From contig NZ_JAKGSD010000018.1 of the NCBI RefSeq assembly GCF_021654135.1, forward strand, positions 1 through 64,000: DNA of 64,000 nt, in the 5' to 3' direction. This document shows positions 41,990 to 50,654 of the stretch, one piece after another. The notes under the pieces were generated by a model that was given only the letters and a program-made list of their open reading frames with translations, ran no database searches and was not told the origin of the DNA. The position numbers were made by a program, and so were the translations under genes. The first letter of the stretch is position 1. Each line of letters opens with the position of its first letter. This DNA is from Amycolatopsis tucumanensis (GTDB lineage: Bacteria; Actinomycetota; Actinomycetes; Mycobacteriales; Pseudonocardiaceae).

Positions 41990-43309
41990 ATGCGCGCGGC
42001 CCGCCTGACCGGCAGCGGCCCCACCCGTCGTACCGTCCTCCGGGGTCTTTTCCTGGCCGGCGCCGCGTCCACGGCCGCCGGGTGCGTCGGCTTCGCGACC
42101 ACGGGCGGCGGCGGCATGGTCTTCCTGTCCACGCAGTTCCGGCCGGTCGCCGAGGCCGAGCGCTTCCGCTCGTTCCTGGCCGGCGCGGTCCCGGGCTCGG
42201 TGAGCTACGTCACGATCGAAGAAGGCCCGTTCGCCAGCCAGGTGCAGAGCCAGGTCGGCGCCGGGCGCACCCAGGTCGGCCTGCTCGGCGGCTCGCACAG
42301 CGACCTCGCGCCACTCGCGGGGGAGTACCTCGAAGACGTCTCCGCGGTGCCGTCCGGCCAGGGGATTCCCGAGGAGTTCCGGGCGCTGGCCAGGGCGGGC
42401 ACCCAGCAGTCCTGGTACGTCCCGTGGGCGCAGGCCAGCTTCGTGCTCGCCGCGCACGAGGACGCGCTGGCGCACCTGCCGCCGGGCGCCGACCCGGAGA
42501 CGCTGACCTACGACCAGCTCCTGGACTGGGCCATCGCCGCCCGCCGCGCCAACGGCAACCAGCCGGTGCTGGGCCTGCCGTGCGGGCCGAAGGGGCTCAT
42601 CCACCGGTTCCTGCAGGGCTACCTGCTGCCCTCGTTCACCGGCGGGCAGATCACCACCTTCCGCTCGCCGGAGGCCGTCACCGCGTGGCAGTACCTCAAG
42701 GAGCTGTGGGCCAACACCAGCCCGTCCAGCACCACCTACGACTTCATGCAGGAGCCGCTGCAGGCCGGTGCGGTGAAAGTCGGCTGGGACCACGTCGCGC
42801 GCCTGGTCTCCGCGCCCGGCGACGAGCCGCGGCGGTGGCGCATGCTGCCCGCGCCGCGCGGCCCCCGCGGCCTCGGCTACATGGCCGTCGTGCTCGGTCT
42901 CGCGATCCCGAAGGGCAGCACCGACCGCCGCCAGGCCGAGCAGGTGATCCAGGCCCTGTCGACCCCGCAGGCGCAGGTCGGGCTGCTGCGCTCGAACGGG
43001 TTCTTCCCGGTCGTCGACGCGCAGATCCCCGCGGATCTGCCGCCCGCGCTGCAGATGGAGGCCGGCGCGGTGCAGCGCCAGCGGGACGCGCCGGGCTCGG
43101 TCCTGTCGCTGCTGCCGGTCGGCCTCGGCACCCGCGAGGGCGAGGTCACCAAGGCGTTCAAGGACTCGTTCCAGGCGATCGTCCTCGGCGGCGCCGACAT
43201 CCAGTCGACTTTGGACAGTCAGGCGCGGGTGCTGCAGAAGGTGTTCGACGACCTGAAGGTGCCGTGCTGGGCGCCCGATCCGCCGTCCGAGCGTTGCGAG
43301 GTGGGCTGA
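41990..43309 (+). CDS. Sugar ABC transporter substrate-binding lipoprotein
   Basis: This 439-residue extracellular solute-binding protein (family 1) has a twin-arginine signal (TRRTVLRGLFLAGAAS) and a lipobox ending STAAGC, so it is a Tat-exported lipoprotein on the outer face of the membrane. The mature fold resembles maltose-binding proteins. In this operon, whose last gene is a glucosylglycerate-hydrolase-like enzyme, the ligand is probably glucosylglycerate or a related glycoside (inference). The permease gene starts 1 bp after its stop. Confidence 0.92.
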   Translation: MRAARLTGSGPTRRTVLRGLFLAGAASTAAGCVGFATTGGGGMVFLSTQFRPVAEAERFRSFLAGAVPGSVSYVTIEEGPFASQVQSQVGAGRTQVGLLGGSHSDLAPLAGEYLEDVSAVPSGQGIPEEFRALARAGTQQSWYVPWAQASFVLAAHEDALAHLPPGADPETLTYDQLLDWAIAARRANGNQPVLGLPCGPKGLIHRFLQGYLLPSFTGGQITTFRSPEAVTAWQYLKELWANTSPSSTTYDFMQEPLQAGAVKVGWDHVARLVSAPGDEPRRWRMLPAPRGPRGLGYMAVVLGLAIPKGSTDRRQAEQVIQALSTPQAQVGLLRSNGFFPVVDAQIPADLPPALQMEAGAVQRQRDAPGSVLSLLPVGLGTREGEVTKAFKDSFQAIVLGGADIQSTLDSQARVLQKVFDDLKVPCWAPDPPSERCEVG

Positions 43310-43310
43310 C

Positions 43311-44205
43311 ATGGCCGTGACCACCGCACCCGCGCCGGTCCAGACCCCGGTGGCGAAGCGCCGCCGCCTGTCCGGCTCGCCGTGGCTGCTGCTCGCGCCG
43401 TCGATCGTCTTCATGCTGGCCCTGTTCGGCTGGCCGGTGATCCAGGCGCTGATCTCCGCGTTCACCGACGAGTTCCGGCTTCACGCTCGCCGCGTGGGAG
43501 CGGCTCTTCGGCGACCCGTACTTCCTGCGGGCGCTGCGCAACACCCTGCTGCTGATCGTCATCGTGGTGCCGGTCCAGCTCGTGCTGGCCGTCGCGATGG
43601 CGCTGCTCGTGCAGGCCCGGCCGAAGTTCCTGTCCGGCCACTTCTACCTGTGGACCATCCCGCTCGCGGTGTCCGAGCTGGCCGCCGGCCTGGTGTGGCT
43701 GTCGGTGTTCGACAGCCGCGGTTACCTGAACTCGCTGCTGGTGTCGTGGGGCGTCTCGGACACCGGCGTGCAGTGGCTGACCTACACCAACACCGGCACG
43801 ATGCTGCTGGCCGTGGTGATCGCGGAGATCTGGCGCGCCACGTCGCTGGTGTTCGTCATCGTCGTGGCCGGCATCCAGATGGTGCCCAAGGACTTCGACG
43901 AGGCCGCGCAGGTGTTCGGCGCGAGCGCCTGGCAGCGGCTGTGGCACGTGACCCTGCCGCAGCTCAAGCCGAGCCTGCAGGTGGCGCTGATCCTGCGTAC
44001 GATCCTGGCGCTGCAGGCGTTCGCGGTCGCGCAGGCCCTCACCGGCCGGGACTTCCCGCTGCTGGTCGGGGAGACCTACCAGTGGTACGTGAACCTGCAG
44101 AATCCGGCGGTCGCCAGTGCCGCGGCGCTCGTCGTGCTGGCGCTGTCCCTGGCGACGGCGTTGTTCTACCTGCGCACGATGCGGCAGCAGGAGGCGGCCA
44201 AGTGA
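43311..44205 (+). pseudogene. Sugar ABC permease 1, frameshifted
   Basis: The reading frame from ATG at 43311 encodes a normal permease N terminus (GSPWLLLAPSIVFMLALFGW) up to DEF at 43473-43475. The conserved continuation, GFTLAAWERLFGDPYF, resumes one base later, from 43477, in another frame and runs to the TGA at 44203-44205 with the EAA loop QVFGASAWQRLWHVTLPQ. One extra C near 43476 would explain it. It is a recent frameshift or a sequencing error, because the downstream frame is intact. The original frame has no stop until 45050, so it reads into permease 2. Confidence 0.8.
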
Positions 44206-45050
44206 CCACGACCCTGCCCCCGATCGACCGGGCGCCGCTGCGTCGCCGCCGTCGCCGCGCGGTCGCCGTCCAGGTCGCGTGCATCCTGATCAGCCTGTTC
44301 ATGCTCGTGCCGATGGTCCTGATCGGCCTGGCCGCGGTGTCCTCGCCGCAGGCGCTGCTGGAGTTCCCGAAACCGCTGATCCCGAGCGGGTTCTCCGGGG
44401 ACACGCTGCTGGCGTTCGTCCAGGCCACCGGCACCATCCCGGCGCTGGGCAACTCGCTGCTCGTCGGCGTCTACACGGTGGTGCTGTCGCTGCTGGTCGG
44501 CGCGCCCGCCGGGTACGCGCTGGCGCGGCAGGTGTTCCGCGGCAAGGACGCCTACCAGGTGTTCATGGTGCTGGCCCGCGCGCTGCCGATCGTGGTGCTG
44601 TCCGTGCCGCTGGCGACGATGTTCCTGAACACCGGCGTCTACGACACGGTGTTCTCGGTGACGCTGCTGCACACCACGCTCGCGATGCCGACCACCGTGC
44701 TGATCAGCGCGAGCATTTTCGTCTCGGTGCCCACCGACGTGGAGGAAGCGGCGCAGGTGTTCGGCTGCAGCCGGTTCGAGGCGGCGCGCCGGGTCGTGTT
44801 CCCGATGGCGCTGCCGGGTCTGGCCGCGTCCTCGATCTTCACGTTCGTGTTGTCTTGGAACGAGATCCTCGGCGCCGCCGTGATCACGCTCGGGCACCGG
44901 ACGCTGCCCGCCCAGGTGCTGGCCTCGCTCGGGGAGGCGCCGCAGGCCTACCGGTTCGCCGGCGGCTTCGCGCTGATCCTGCCCGCGCTGGTGTTCATCT
45001 TCGTGATGCGCCGGTACCTGGTGAACATGTGGGGGACCACGCTGCGATGA
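44202..45050 (+). CDS. Sugar ABC transporter permease 2 (MalG type)
   Basis: The 282-residue protein has six membrane segments and the EAA loop EEAAQVFGCSRFEAARRVVFPMALPG, which docks the ATPase. It is the MalG-like partner of the frameshifted permease. GTG at 44202 overlaps the permease 1 stop by 4 bp. It also lies in frame with the permease 1 start, an accident caused by the frameshift. The ATPase gene follows after 9 bp. Confidence 0.92.
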   Translation: MTTTLPPIDRAPLRRRRRRAVAVQVACILISLFMLVPMVLIGLAAVSSPQALLEFPKPLIPSGFSGDTLLAFVQATGTIPALGNSLLVGVYTVVLSLLVGAPAGYALARQVFRGKDAYQVFMVLARALPIVVLSVPLATMFLNTGVYDTVFSVTLLHTTLAMPTTVLISASIFVSVPTDVEEAAQVFGCSRFEAARRVVFPMALPGLAASSIFTFVLSWNEILGAAVITLGHRTLPAQVLASLGEAPQAYRFAGGFALILPALVFIFVMRRYLVNMWGTTLR

Positions 45051-45059
45051 GGGAGCGCA

Positions 45060-46136
45060 ATGGCTGAGGTCGTCTTGCACGAGCTCGTGAAGACCTACCC
45101 GGGCGGCACCGCCCGCGCCACCGACGAGGTGTCCCTGGAGGTGGCCGACGGCGAGTTCATGGTCCTGCTCGGCCCGTCCGGCTGCGGCAAGACCACGCTG
45201 CTGCGGATGGTCGCCGGTCTGGAGACCCCGGACGCCGGGCAGATCGTGATCGGCGGCCGCGACGTCACCTACCTGGAACCGCGGCGGCGCAACCTGTCCA
45301 TGGTGTTCCAGTCCTACGCGGTCTTCCCCAACAAGAAGGTCGCCGACAACATCGGCTTCGGCCTGCGGGTGCACGGCGTGCCGGCGGACGAGGTGCGCAA
45401 GAAGGTCGAGTGGGCCGCGGAGCTGCTGCAGCTCACGCCCTACCTGGACCGGTACCCGGCGAAGCTGTCCGGCGGCCAGCGGCAGCGCGTCGCGGTGGCG
45501 CGGGCGATCGTGATGGACGCCGACGTGCTCCTGATGGACGAGCCGCTGTCCAATCTGGACGCCCTGCTGCGGCTGTCCTTCCGCGCGGAGCTGAAGAAGC
45601 TGGTCAACGAGATCGGCGTGACCACCCTGTACGTGACGCACGACCAGGTCGAGGCGCTGTCGCTGGGCGACCGGGTCGCCGTCATGCGCGACGGCCGCAT
45701 CGCCCAGTGCGGCGACCCGGTCGCCGTCTACACCGAGCCCGCGGACGAGTTCGTCGGTGGCTTCCTCGGCAGCCCGCCGATGAACTTCCTCACCGGCACC
45801 GTCAGCGACGACGGCTCGCGGATCGACTTCGGCGGCCAGACGCTGCCGGTCCCGGGCGCGCTGAAGACGTTCGGGGGCAAGGAGTTGCGGCTCGGCATCC
45901 GGCCGGAGTCGATCACGGTGGCGCCCGGCGCGGACGGCCTGCGCTGCGAGGTGCAGGTGTACGAGCCGCTGGGCTCCTCGACGCTGCTCACCACGGAGTT
46001 GTGCGGGCAGGTGCTGAAAGTGCAGGCCGCGGCGGGTTTCCGCGCCGAGCCCGGCCAGACCCTGACGCTGGGCCTGCCACCGGAGCAGTGCCGGTGGTAC
46101 GACCCCGAAACCCAACTCCTGTTGGAGGCGAAGTAG
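45060..46136 (+). CDS. ABC transporter ATP-binding protein (MalK/UgpC type)
   Basis: This 358-residue ATPase has Walker A GPSGCGKTT, the signature LSGGQRQRVAVARAI, Walker B VLLMDEPLSNLDA, the switch histidine in YVTHDQVEA and a C-terminal TOBE/regulatory region (about 240-358). MalK-type ATPases may serve several importers. Here it completes the operon's own transporter. Its stop abuts the hydrolase ATG. Confidence 0.94.
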   Translation: MAEVVLHELVKTYPGGTARATDEVSLEVADGEFMVLLGPSGCGKTTLLRMVAGLETPDAGQIVIGGRDVTYLEPRRRNLSMVFQSYAVFPNKKVADNIGFGLRVHGVPADEVRKKVEWAAELLQLTPYLDRYPAKLSGGQRQRVAVARAIVMDADVLLMDEPLSNLDALLRLSFRAELKKLVNEIGVTTLYVTHDQVEALSLGDRVAVMRDGRIAQCGDPVAVYTEPADEFVGGFLGSPPMNFLTGTVSDDGSRIDFGGQTLPVPGALKTFGGKELRLGIRPESITVAPGADGLRCEVQVYEPLGSSTLLTTELCGQVLKVQAAAGFRAEPGQTLTLGLPPEQCRWYDPETQLLLEAK

Positions 46137-47528
46137 ATGACCGTCGACGTCACCAGTCCCTGCGAAGGAGCCGCCGGCGGCAGAAGACCGGTCCGCTACG
46201 CCAGGCCCACCCTGGCCGCGCGGGCCGCACGAGTGCTGAGGGACAACGACACCGGTGCCGTGATCACCGCGGCGCCGCGGCTCTACCCGCACATGTGGAG
46301 CTGGGACGCCGCGTTCATCTCGATCGGCCTGGCCCGGCTCGACCTGCCGCGCGCGGTCGCCGAGCTGGAGACCCTGTTCAAGGCGCAGTGGCGCAACGGG
46401 ATGGTGCCGCACATCGTCTTCACCGACGACGACGCGTACTTCCCGGGCCCGGACCGCTGGGGCACCGACACGGCGGTCGACGGGCCGCGCGACGTGCGCA
46501 CCTCGGGCATCTGCCAGCCGCCGGTGCACGCGATCGCGGTGCAGCGGATGCTGGAGATCGCGCGCACGTCCTCGCCGGAGGACCGCGCCGACGCCGAGCG
46601 GTTCGCCCGCTCGATCTGGCCCAGGCTGTACTCCTGGCACCGCTGGCTCGTCGAGTACCGCACCCCGGGGTCGAGCGGGCTGATCGCGATCGTGCACGGG
46701 TGGGAGTCCGGAATGGACAACTCGCCGCGCTGGGACGTGCCCTACGCGGCGGTCAACCCGGGCGACGAGCTGCCGCCGTACGTGCGCAAGGACGTGCGCG
46801 TCATCGGCGATCCGAGCGAGCGGCCGACCGACAAGGAGTACGACCGCTACCTGTGGCTCATCGAGGAGATGCGCCGCGCGGGGTACGACCAGAAGGAGAT
46901 CGTGCGCCGCTCCAGCTTCCTGGTCGGCGATGTGTTCATCACCGCGCTGTTCGCGGTGTCCTGCGACGTGCTGATCGAGCTGGGCACGGAGTTCGGCCAG
47001 GCCGAGGACAAACTCGCGGACCTGGCGCTGTGGGCGTCGCGGGCGCGGGACGCGGTGGCGGCGAGCTGCCACGCGGTGTCCGGCATGGCCCGCGACCGGG
47101 ACCTGCGCGCCAACCGGTGGCTCGACACGCAGACGATCGCCGGGTTCGCGCCGCTGCTGTGCGGCGGCGCGCCGGACGAGGTCCAGTTGCGCCTGCTGTC
47201 GCTGCTGGACAGCGACCGCTGGTGCGGCCACCCCGGCCTGCTGGCGCCGGTGCCGCCGTCGGTGTCACCGATGCGGCCGGGCTTCAACCCGCGCCAGTAC
47301 TGGCGCGGTCCACAGTGGCCGGTGGTGAACTGGCTGTTCGGGTGGGCCTTTGAGCGCCGCGGCTGGCACGAGCGGGCCCGCAAGCTGCGGGAGGCCGGAC
47401 TGCGGCTGACCGACGACGGCGCCTTCGGCGAGTACTACGAGCCCTTCACCGGCGAACCGCTGGGCAGCACCGACCAGAGCTGGACGGCGGCCGTGGTGCT
47501 GGACTGGCTCTGCGCCGACGCCGACTGA
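46137..47528 (+). CDS. Glucosylglycerate hydrolase-like GH63-clan enzyme
   Basis: This 463-residue (alpha/alpha)6-barrel hydrolase resembles the mycobacterial glucosylglycerate hydrolase and mannosylglycerate hydrolase group. Matching blocks are PHMWSWDAAFISIGLARLD, HGWESGMDNSPRWD and EYYEPFTGEPLG; in the characterised enzyme the corresponding Asp and Glu residues are catalytic. There is no signal peptide, so hydrolysis occurs inside the cell after uptake. Products would be glucose (or mannose) and glycerate. The stop is 5 bp from the end of the convergent unknown gene. The exact substrate is inferred. Confidence 0.85.
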   Translation: MTVDVTSPCEGAAGGRRPVRYARPTLAARAARVLRDNDTGAVITAAPRLYPHMWSWDAAFISIGLARLDLPRAVAELETLFKAQWRNGMVPHIVFTDDDAYFPGPDRWGTDTAVDGPRDVRTSGICQPPVHAIAVQRMLEIARTSSPEDRADAERFARSIWPRLYSWHRWLVEYRTPGSSGLIAIVHGWESGMDNSPRWDVPYAAVNPGDELPPYVRKDVRVIGDPSERPTDKEYDRYLWLIEEMRRAGYDQKEIVRRSSFLVGDVFITALFAVSCDVLIELGTEFGQAEDKLADLALWASRARDAVAASCHAVSGMARDRDLRANRWLDTQTIAGFAPLLCGGAPDEVQLRLLSLLDSDRWCGHPGLLAPVPPSVSPMRPGFNPRQYWRGPQWPVVNWLFGWAFERRGWHERARKLREAGLRLTDDGAFGEYYEPFTGEPLGSTDQSWTAAVVLDWLCADAD

Positions 47529-47533
47529 CGCGG

Positions 47534-48940
47534 TCACCACCAGGGCGACGTCCGGCGGCCGCCGAGGACGAGGCGGCCGTCCCGCACCTCGAAGGACGCG
47601 CCGTCGGTCAAGTTGTCCGGCAGCGCGGAGCCGTGCAGGCGCTCCAGCCGGACCGGCATCGGTTTCGACCAGATGTGCTCGCGCCCGTCGACGCGGAAGC
47701 CCAGGGCGATCTCGTACGTGGCCGACTTGACGGAGGCGAGCGCGACGTGGAAGCGCTCCACACCGCCGGGTTCGATCGCCCTGGACAACGCGTAGTCCCG
47801 CCGCTGTCCGGGCTCCGCGTCGAGCACCACGGCGTGCACCGTGGACGGGGGTACCGCGTTGTGGCTGACCTCGTGGAACTCGTAGGAGAACCCGTGGTCG
47901 CCGAGCCAGAGCACCCCCGGCGAGACCGGTTCGTCGATTGCGCACCGCACGTCGGTGCGGGTGATCTCGTGGGAGTTGCCGTCCTCGGTTTCGTAGCTCC
48001 CCGTCACGGTGATGCCGACCGGCACCTCCGCCGTCTCCGGGAGAGCGCCGACGTAGCGGAGGTGCCACTGCTGGCGCGGGCTGTCACCGCGGGGGAGGTT
48101 CTCGAAGTACTCGCCGACGTGCCAGCGCTCGTGGTGGGACAGCAACGCCCGGAAGTCCGCCGACGCGCGGATCGAGTCGTCCTCCCGCCGCATCGCTTCG
48201 ACGACGCTGGGCAGGAACTCCGCCCGCCGTCGCCTCAGGTCGCCGATCGCGCCGGCGATGGCGGGGTCCGGGTCGAGGCGGAGCACCGGAACCGTCGCCC
48301 CCGGCTCCACGACGGGAACCGTCACCTCCGACTGCGCGGGGAACAGGTCCGGCAGAACCGGGTCGACGAGCCGCAACCGCATCCGCCTCGCCGCACCCCA
48401 GCCCGCGTTGCGCGCCGAGACGACCACGGACCGGCCCCGCACCGCGTAGCTGTAGGACAACACCGGCGCCCGGTCGACGGTGACGCCCTTGACGAGCACC
48501 GAGAAGGAATCGAGGAACGCCGTCGCGTCCCCGCGGTTGACGAACTTGCAGTCGATCGCGCCGACCTCGAACTTCTGCTCGAGCACCTCGTACCGGTTGT
48601 CCGTGGGCGGGTTGGCGGCCGGACTGGACAGTTCCGGGTCGAGCGCGGTGTCCACCAGGGACACCACCGCCTGCTTGGGCCTGGTGCGGCGCGGGAGCAG
48701 CGCGGTGAGCACGAATCCGGCGAACCCGAACACCACGGCCACCACGGCCAGCCAGAACACCTTCGACACGATCGAATCGACCAGCGTGAACGTCTCGTTG
48801 CCCTGCAGCGGGGACAGCACGCTGAGGTTGAGCACCTGCTGGTAGAGCAGGTAGAGGATCACCACGGCCAGGCCGGCGAGCGTGAGCGGCGTCTTCAGCT
48901 TGCCGATGATCTTGGCGAACGTTTCGAGGTGGTTTCCCAT
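47534..48940 (-). CDS. Unknown two-TM protein with large soluble domain
   Basis: The 468-residue protein has two N-terminal membrane helices (about 17-36 and 61-83), then about 380 soluble residues rich in predicted beta-strand with regular FEVRDGRLVLGG-type hairpins and one helical patch (about 205-270). The Arg/Lys-rich segment after TM2 (PRRTRPKQ) suggests that the soluble part is cytoplasmic. No family recognised. ATG at 48940 has GGAAGTGA upstream. Neighbours give no clear role: it converges on the sugar operon and lies behind the gluABCD terminator. Confidence 0.8.
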   Translation of the reverse strand: MGNHLETFAKIIGKLKTPLTLAGLAVVILYLLYQQVLNLSVLSPLQGNETFTLVDSIVSKVFWLAVVAVVFGFAGFVLTALLPRRTRPKQAVVSLVDTALDPELSSPAANPPTDNRYEVLEQKFEVGAIDCKFVNRGDATAFLDSFSVLVKGVTVDRAPVLSYSYAVRGRSVVVSARNAGWGAARRMRLRLVDPVLPDLFPAQSEVTVPVVEPGATVPVLRLDPDPAIAGAIGDLRRRRAEFLPSVVEAMRREDDSIRASADFRALLSHHERWHVGEYFENLPRGDSPRQQWHLRYVGALPETAEVPVGITVTGSYETEDGNSHEITRTDVRCAIDEPVSPGVLWLGDHGFSYEFHEVSHNAVPPSTVHAVVLDAEPGQRRDYALSRAIEPGGVERFHVALASVKSATYEIALGFRVDGREHIWSKPMPVRLERLHGSALPDNLTDGASFEVRDGRLVLGGRRTSPWW

Positions 48941-49015
48941 GTGGCGTCACTTCCCGGCCAGGACCAGCGGATGATCCATGTTATCCGCGGGCACGGCGGT
49001 GACGGTGCGGAAACG

Positions 49016-49050
49016 AAAAGAGGGGCGTGACGGCAGCCGTCACGCCCCTC
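49016..49050 (-). terminator. Terminator of gluABCD
   Basis: On the minus strand GAGGGGCGTGACGG pairs perfectly with its complement across a 3-nt loop (14-bp stem, 49020-49050) and is followed by TTTT (49019-49016), 13 bp after the gluD stop. It is one of the clearest intrinsic terminators in the window. Confidence 0.88.
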
Positions 49051-49063
49051 GTTCCCGCCTGAA

Positions 49064-49924
49064 TCAGGCCACGCCCACGACGTCCTCCGTCGTCGGCGGG
49101 CGCTGGACTTCCACGTGCTTCTTGCTGCGCCGCTGGCGGCGTTCGATGTAGTTCGCCAGCGCGGTGAGCAGCAGGCACAACGCGATGTACATCGCCGCGA
49201 CCACCAGCGTGGACGGCACGATCGGGCGGCCGAACGTGCCCTGCGAGCCGATGTAGCGGGCGTAGTACAGCAGCTCGGGGTAGGTGACCAGGAACCCGAG
49301 CGCGGTGTCCTTGAGCAGCACCACGAGCTGGCTGATGATGGTCGGCAGCATCGACCGGACCGCCTGCGGGATCAGGACGAGCGTCATCACCTGCGTCTTG
49401 CGCATGCCCAGCGCGTACGCCGCCTCGCTCTGGCCCCTCGGCAGCGCCAGGATGCCGGCGCGGAAGACCTCCGCCAGCACCGACCCGTTGTACAGGGTCA
49501 GGCCCAGCACCACGGCGGCGAACGGCGGCAGGGACACGCCCAGCACCGGTGCGCCGTAGTAGAAGAGGAACATCAGGATCAGCAGCGGGATGGCGCGGAA
49601 GAACTCGACGACGGCGGTGGAGACGCCGCGCACCCACGCGTGGTCGGACAGCCGCCCGGCCGCGAAGATCGCGCCGAACACCAGCGCCAGGACCGCGCCG
49701 AGCGCGAAGGCCTGCAACGTGGCCAGCAACGCGTCCACGAGGTCGCGCTGGACCTGGGCGTACTGGAGCCACTCCCAGCGCCGCGCGGAGAACTGGCCGC
49801 TGTCGATGAAGCGCCAGATGATGTAGGCGATCACCGCGGCCACGATCAGGCTGCCGACCACGGCCAGCACCCGGTGGCGGGCACGCGCCTTGGGACCGGG
49901 GACGTCGAACAGGACGTTGCTCAT
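49064..49924 (-). CDS. gluD: Glutamate ABC transporter permease GluD
   Basis: This 286-residue His/Glu/Gln-type permease has five membrane helices and the EAA loop YALGMRKTQVMTLVLIPQAVRSMLPT. It forms the channel with GluC. The C-terminal tail (RRQRRSKKHVEVQRPPTTEDVVGVA) is basic then acidic. ATG at 49924 overlaps the gluC stop by 4 bp. The gene order A-B-C-D and proximity to recA-recX resemble the Corynebacterium gluABCD locus. Confidence 0.92.
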   Translation of the reverse strand: MSNVLFDVPGPKARARHRVLAVVGSLIVAAVIAYIIWRFIDSGQFSARRWEWLQYAQVQRDLVDALLATLQAFALGAVLALVFGAIFAAGRLSDHAWVRGVSTAVVEFFRAIPLLILMFLFYYGAPVLGVSLPPFAAVVLGLTLYNGSVLAEVFRAGILALPRGQSEAAYALGMRKTQVMTLVLIPQAVRSMLPTIISQLVVLLKDTALGFLVTYPELLYYARYIGSQGTFGRPIVPSTLVVAAMYIALCLLLTALANYIERRQRRSKKHVEVQRPPTTEDVVGVA

Positions 49925-50568
49925 CGCGCCACGCTCCAGCGCTTCTCGAGGGTCCGCTGGATGAACGACAGGACCGCGACCAGGATGATGAACCCGAGGG
50001 CGACCCACAGCAGGCCGACCAGCTGGTTGTCACCGCGCTCGGACAGGTACTGCCGGATCGCGCCCGCTTCGGCGACGGAGAACCCGGCGGCGATGGTGGT
50101 GTTCTTCAGCAACGCGATGAGCATGCTCATCAGCGGCGGCACCACCGAGCGGATGGCCTGCGGCAGCACGATCTGGCCGAGGATCTGGGTGAAGGTCAGC
50201 CCCAGCGCGCGGGCGGCCTCGGCCTGCCCGACGGGGACGGTGTTGATGCCCGAGCGGACGACCTCGCAGATGAACGCCGAGGTGTAGAGCGTCAGCGACA
50301 CGACCGCGGCGGTGAAGTAGCTCAGGTCGAGGATGTCGAGCAGCGGGTAGGCGAACACCAGGAACACGAACACCAGCGTCAGCGGGGTGTTGCGGAGCAG
50401 TGTCACGTAGGTGGCGCCGACGGCGCGGAACACCGGGACCGGGCTGACCCGCAGGCCGGCCAGGAACGTGCCGAAGATCAGGCTCGCCACACCGGATATC
50501 AGGAACAGCTTGATCGTGGTCCAGAAGAACGGACCGTAGAGGTCCAAGTTGTCGAGCAGGACGTCCAT
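49921..50568 (-). CDS. gluC: Glutamate ABC transporter permease GluC
   Basis: The 215-residue permease has the typical LLRNTPLTLVFVFLVFAYP entry and the EAA loop RALGLTFTQILGQIVLPQAIRSVVP. It pairs with GluD in the membrane. A 17-bp hairpin lies between gluB and this gene, so lower expression than of the binding protein is expected. Confidence 0.92.
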   Translation of the reverse strand: MDVLLDNLDLYGPFFWTTIKLFLISGVASLIFGTFLAGLRVSPVPVFRAVGATYVTLLRNTPLTLVFVFLVFAYPLLDILDLSYFTAAVVSLTLYTSAFICEVVRSGINTVPVGQAEAARALGLTFTQILGQIVLPQAIRSVVPPLMSMLIALLKNTTIAAGFSVAEAGAIRQYLSERGDNQLVGLLWVALGFIILVAVLSFIQRTLEKRWSVAR

Positions 50569-50610
50569 CGGGCCTTCCCCGCCGCGGTTCGATTGATGGG
50601 TGGAAACGGG

Positions 50611-50646
50611 TGTGGCCGGTGAGCGCGCTCGCGCTCACCGGCCACA
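50611..50646 (-). other. Intercistronic hairpin between gluB and gluC
   Basis: TGTGGCCGGTGAGCGCG (50611-50627) pairs perfectly with 50630-50646, leaving only 2 nt between the arms. It begins 9 bp after the gluB stop on the minus strand. With no T-run it is likely to protect the 3' end of gluB mRNA or to attenuate, as is known in other binding-protein operons. Confidence 0.75.
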
Positions 50647-50654
50647 GAGGAGTG

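Noticed and set aside
43311..45050. A native single-chain fusion of both sugar permeases
   Set aside because: The middle third in that frame is Arg/Gly/Ala shadow sequence, whereas the conserved permease sequence lies in the neighbouring frame.
39019..48940. A defence island around the KAP gene
   Set aside because: The surrounding genes are a sugar operon, sdh and an unknown protein; no nuclease, methylase, toxin or reverse transcriptase is present.
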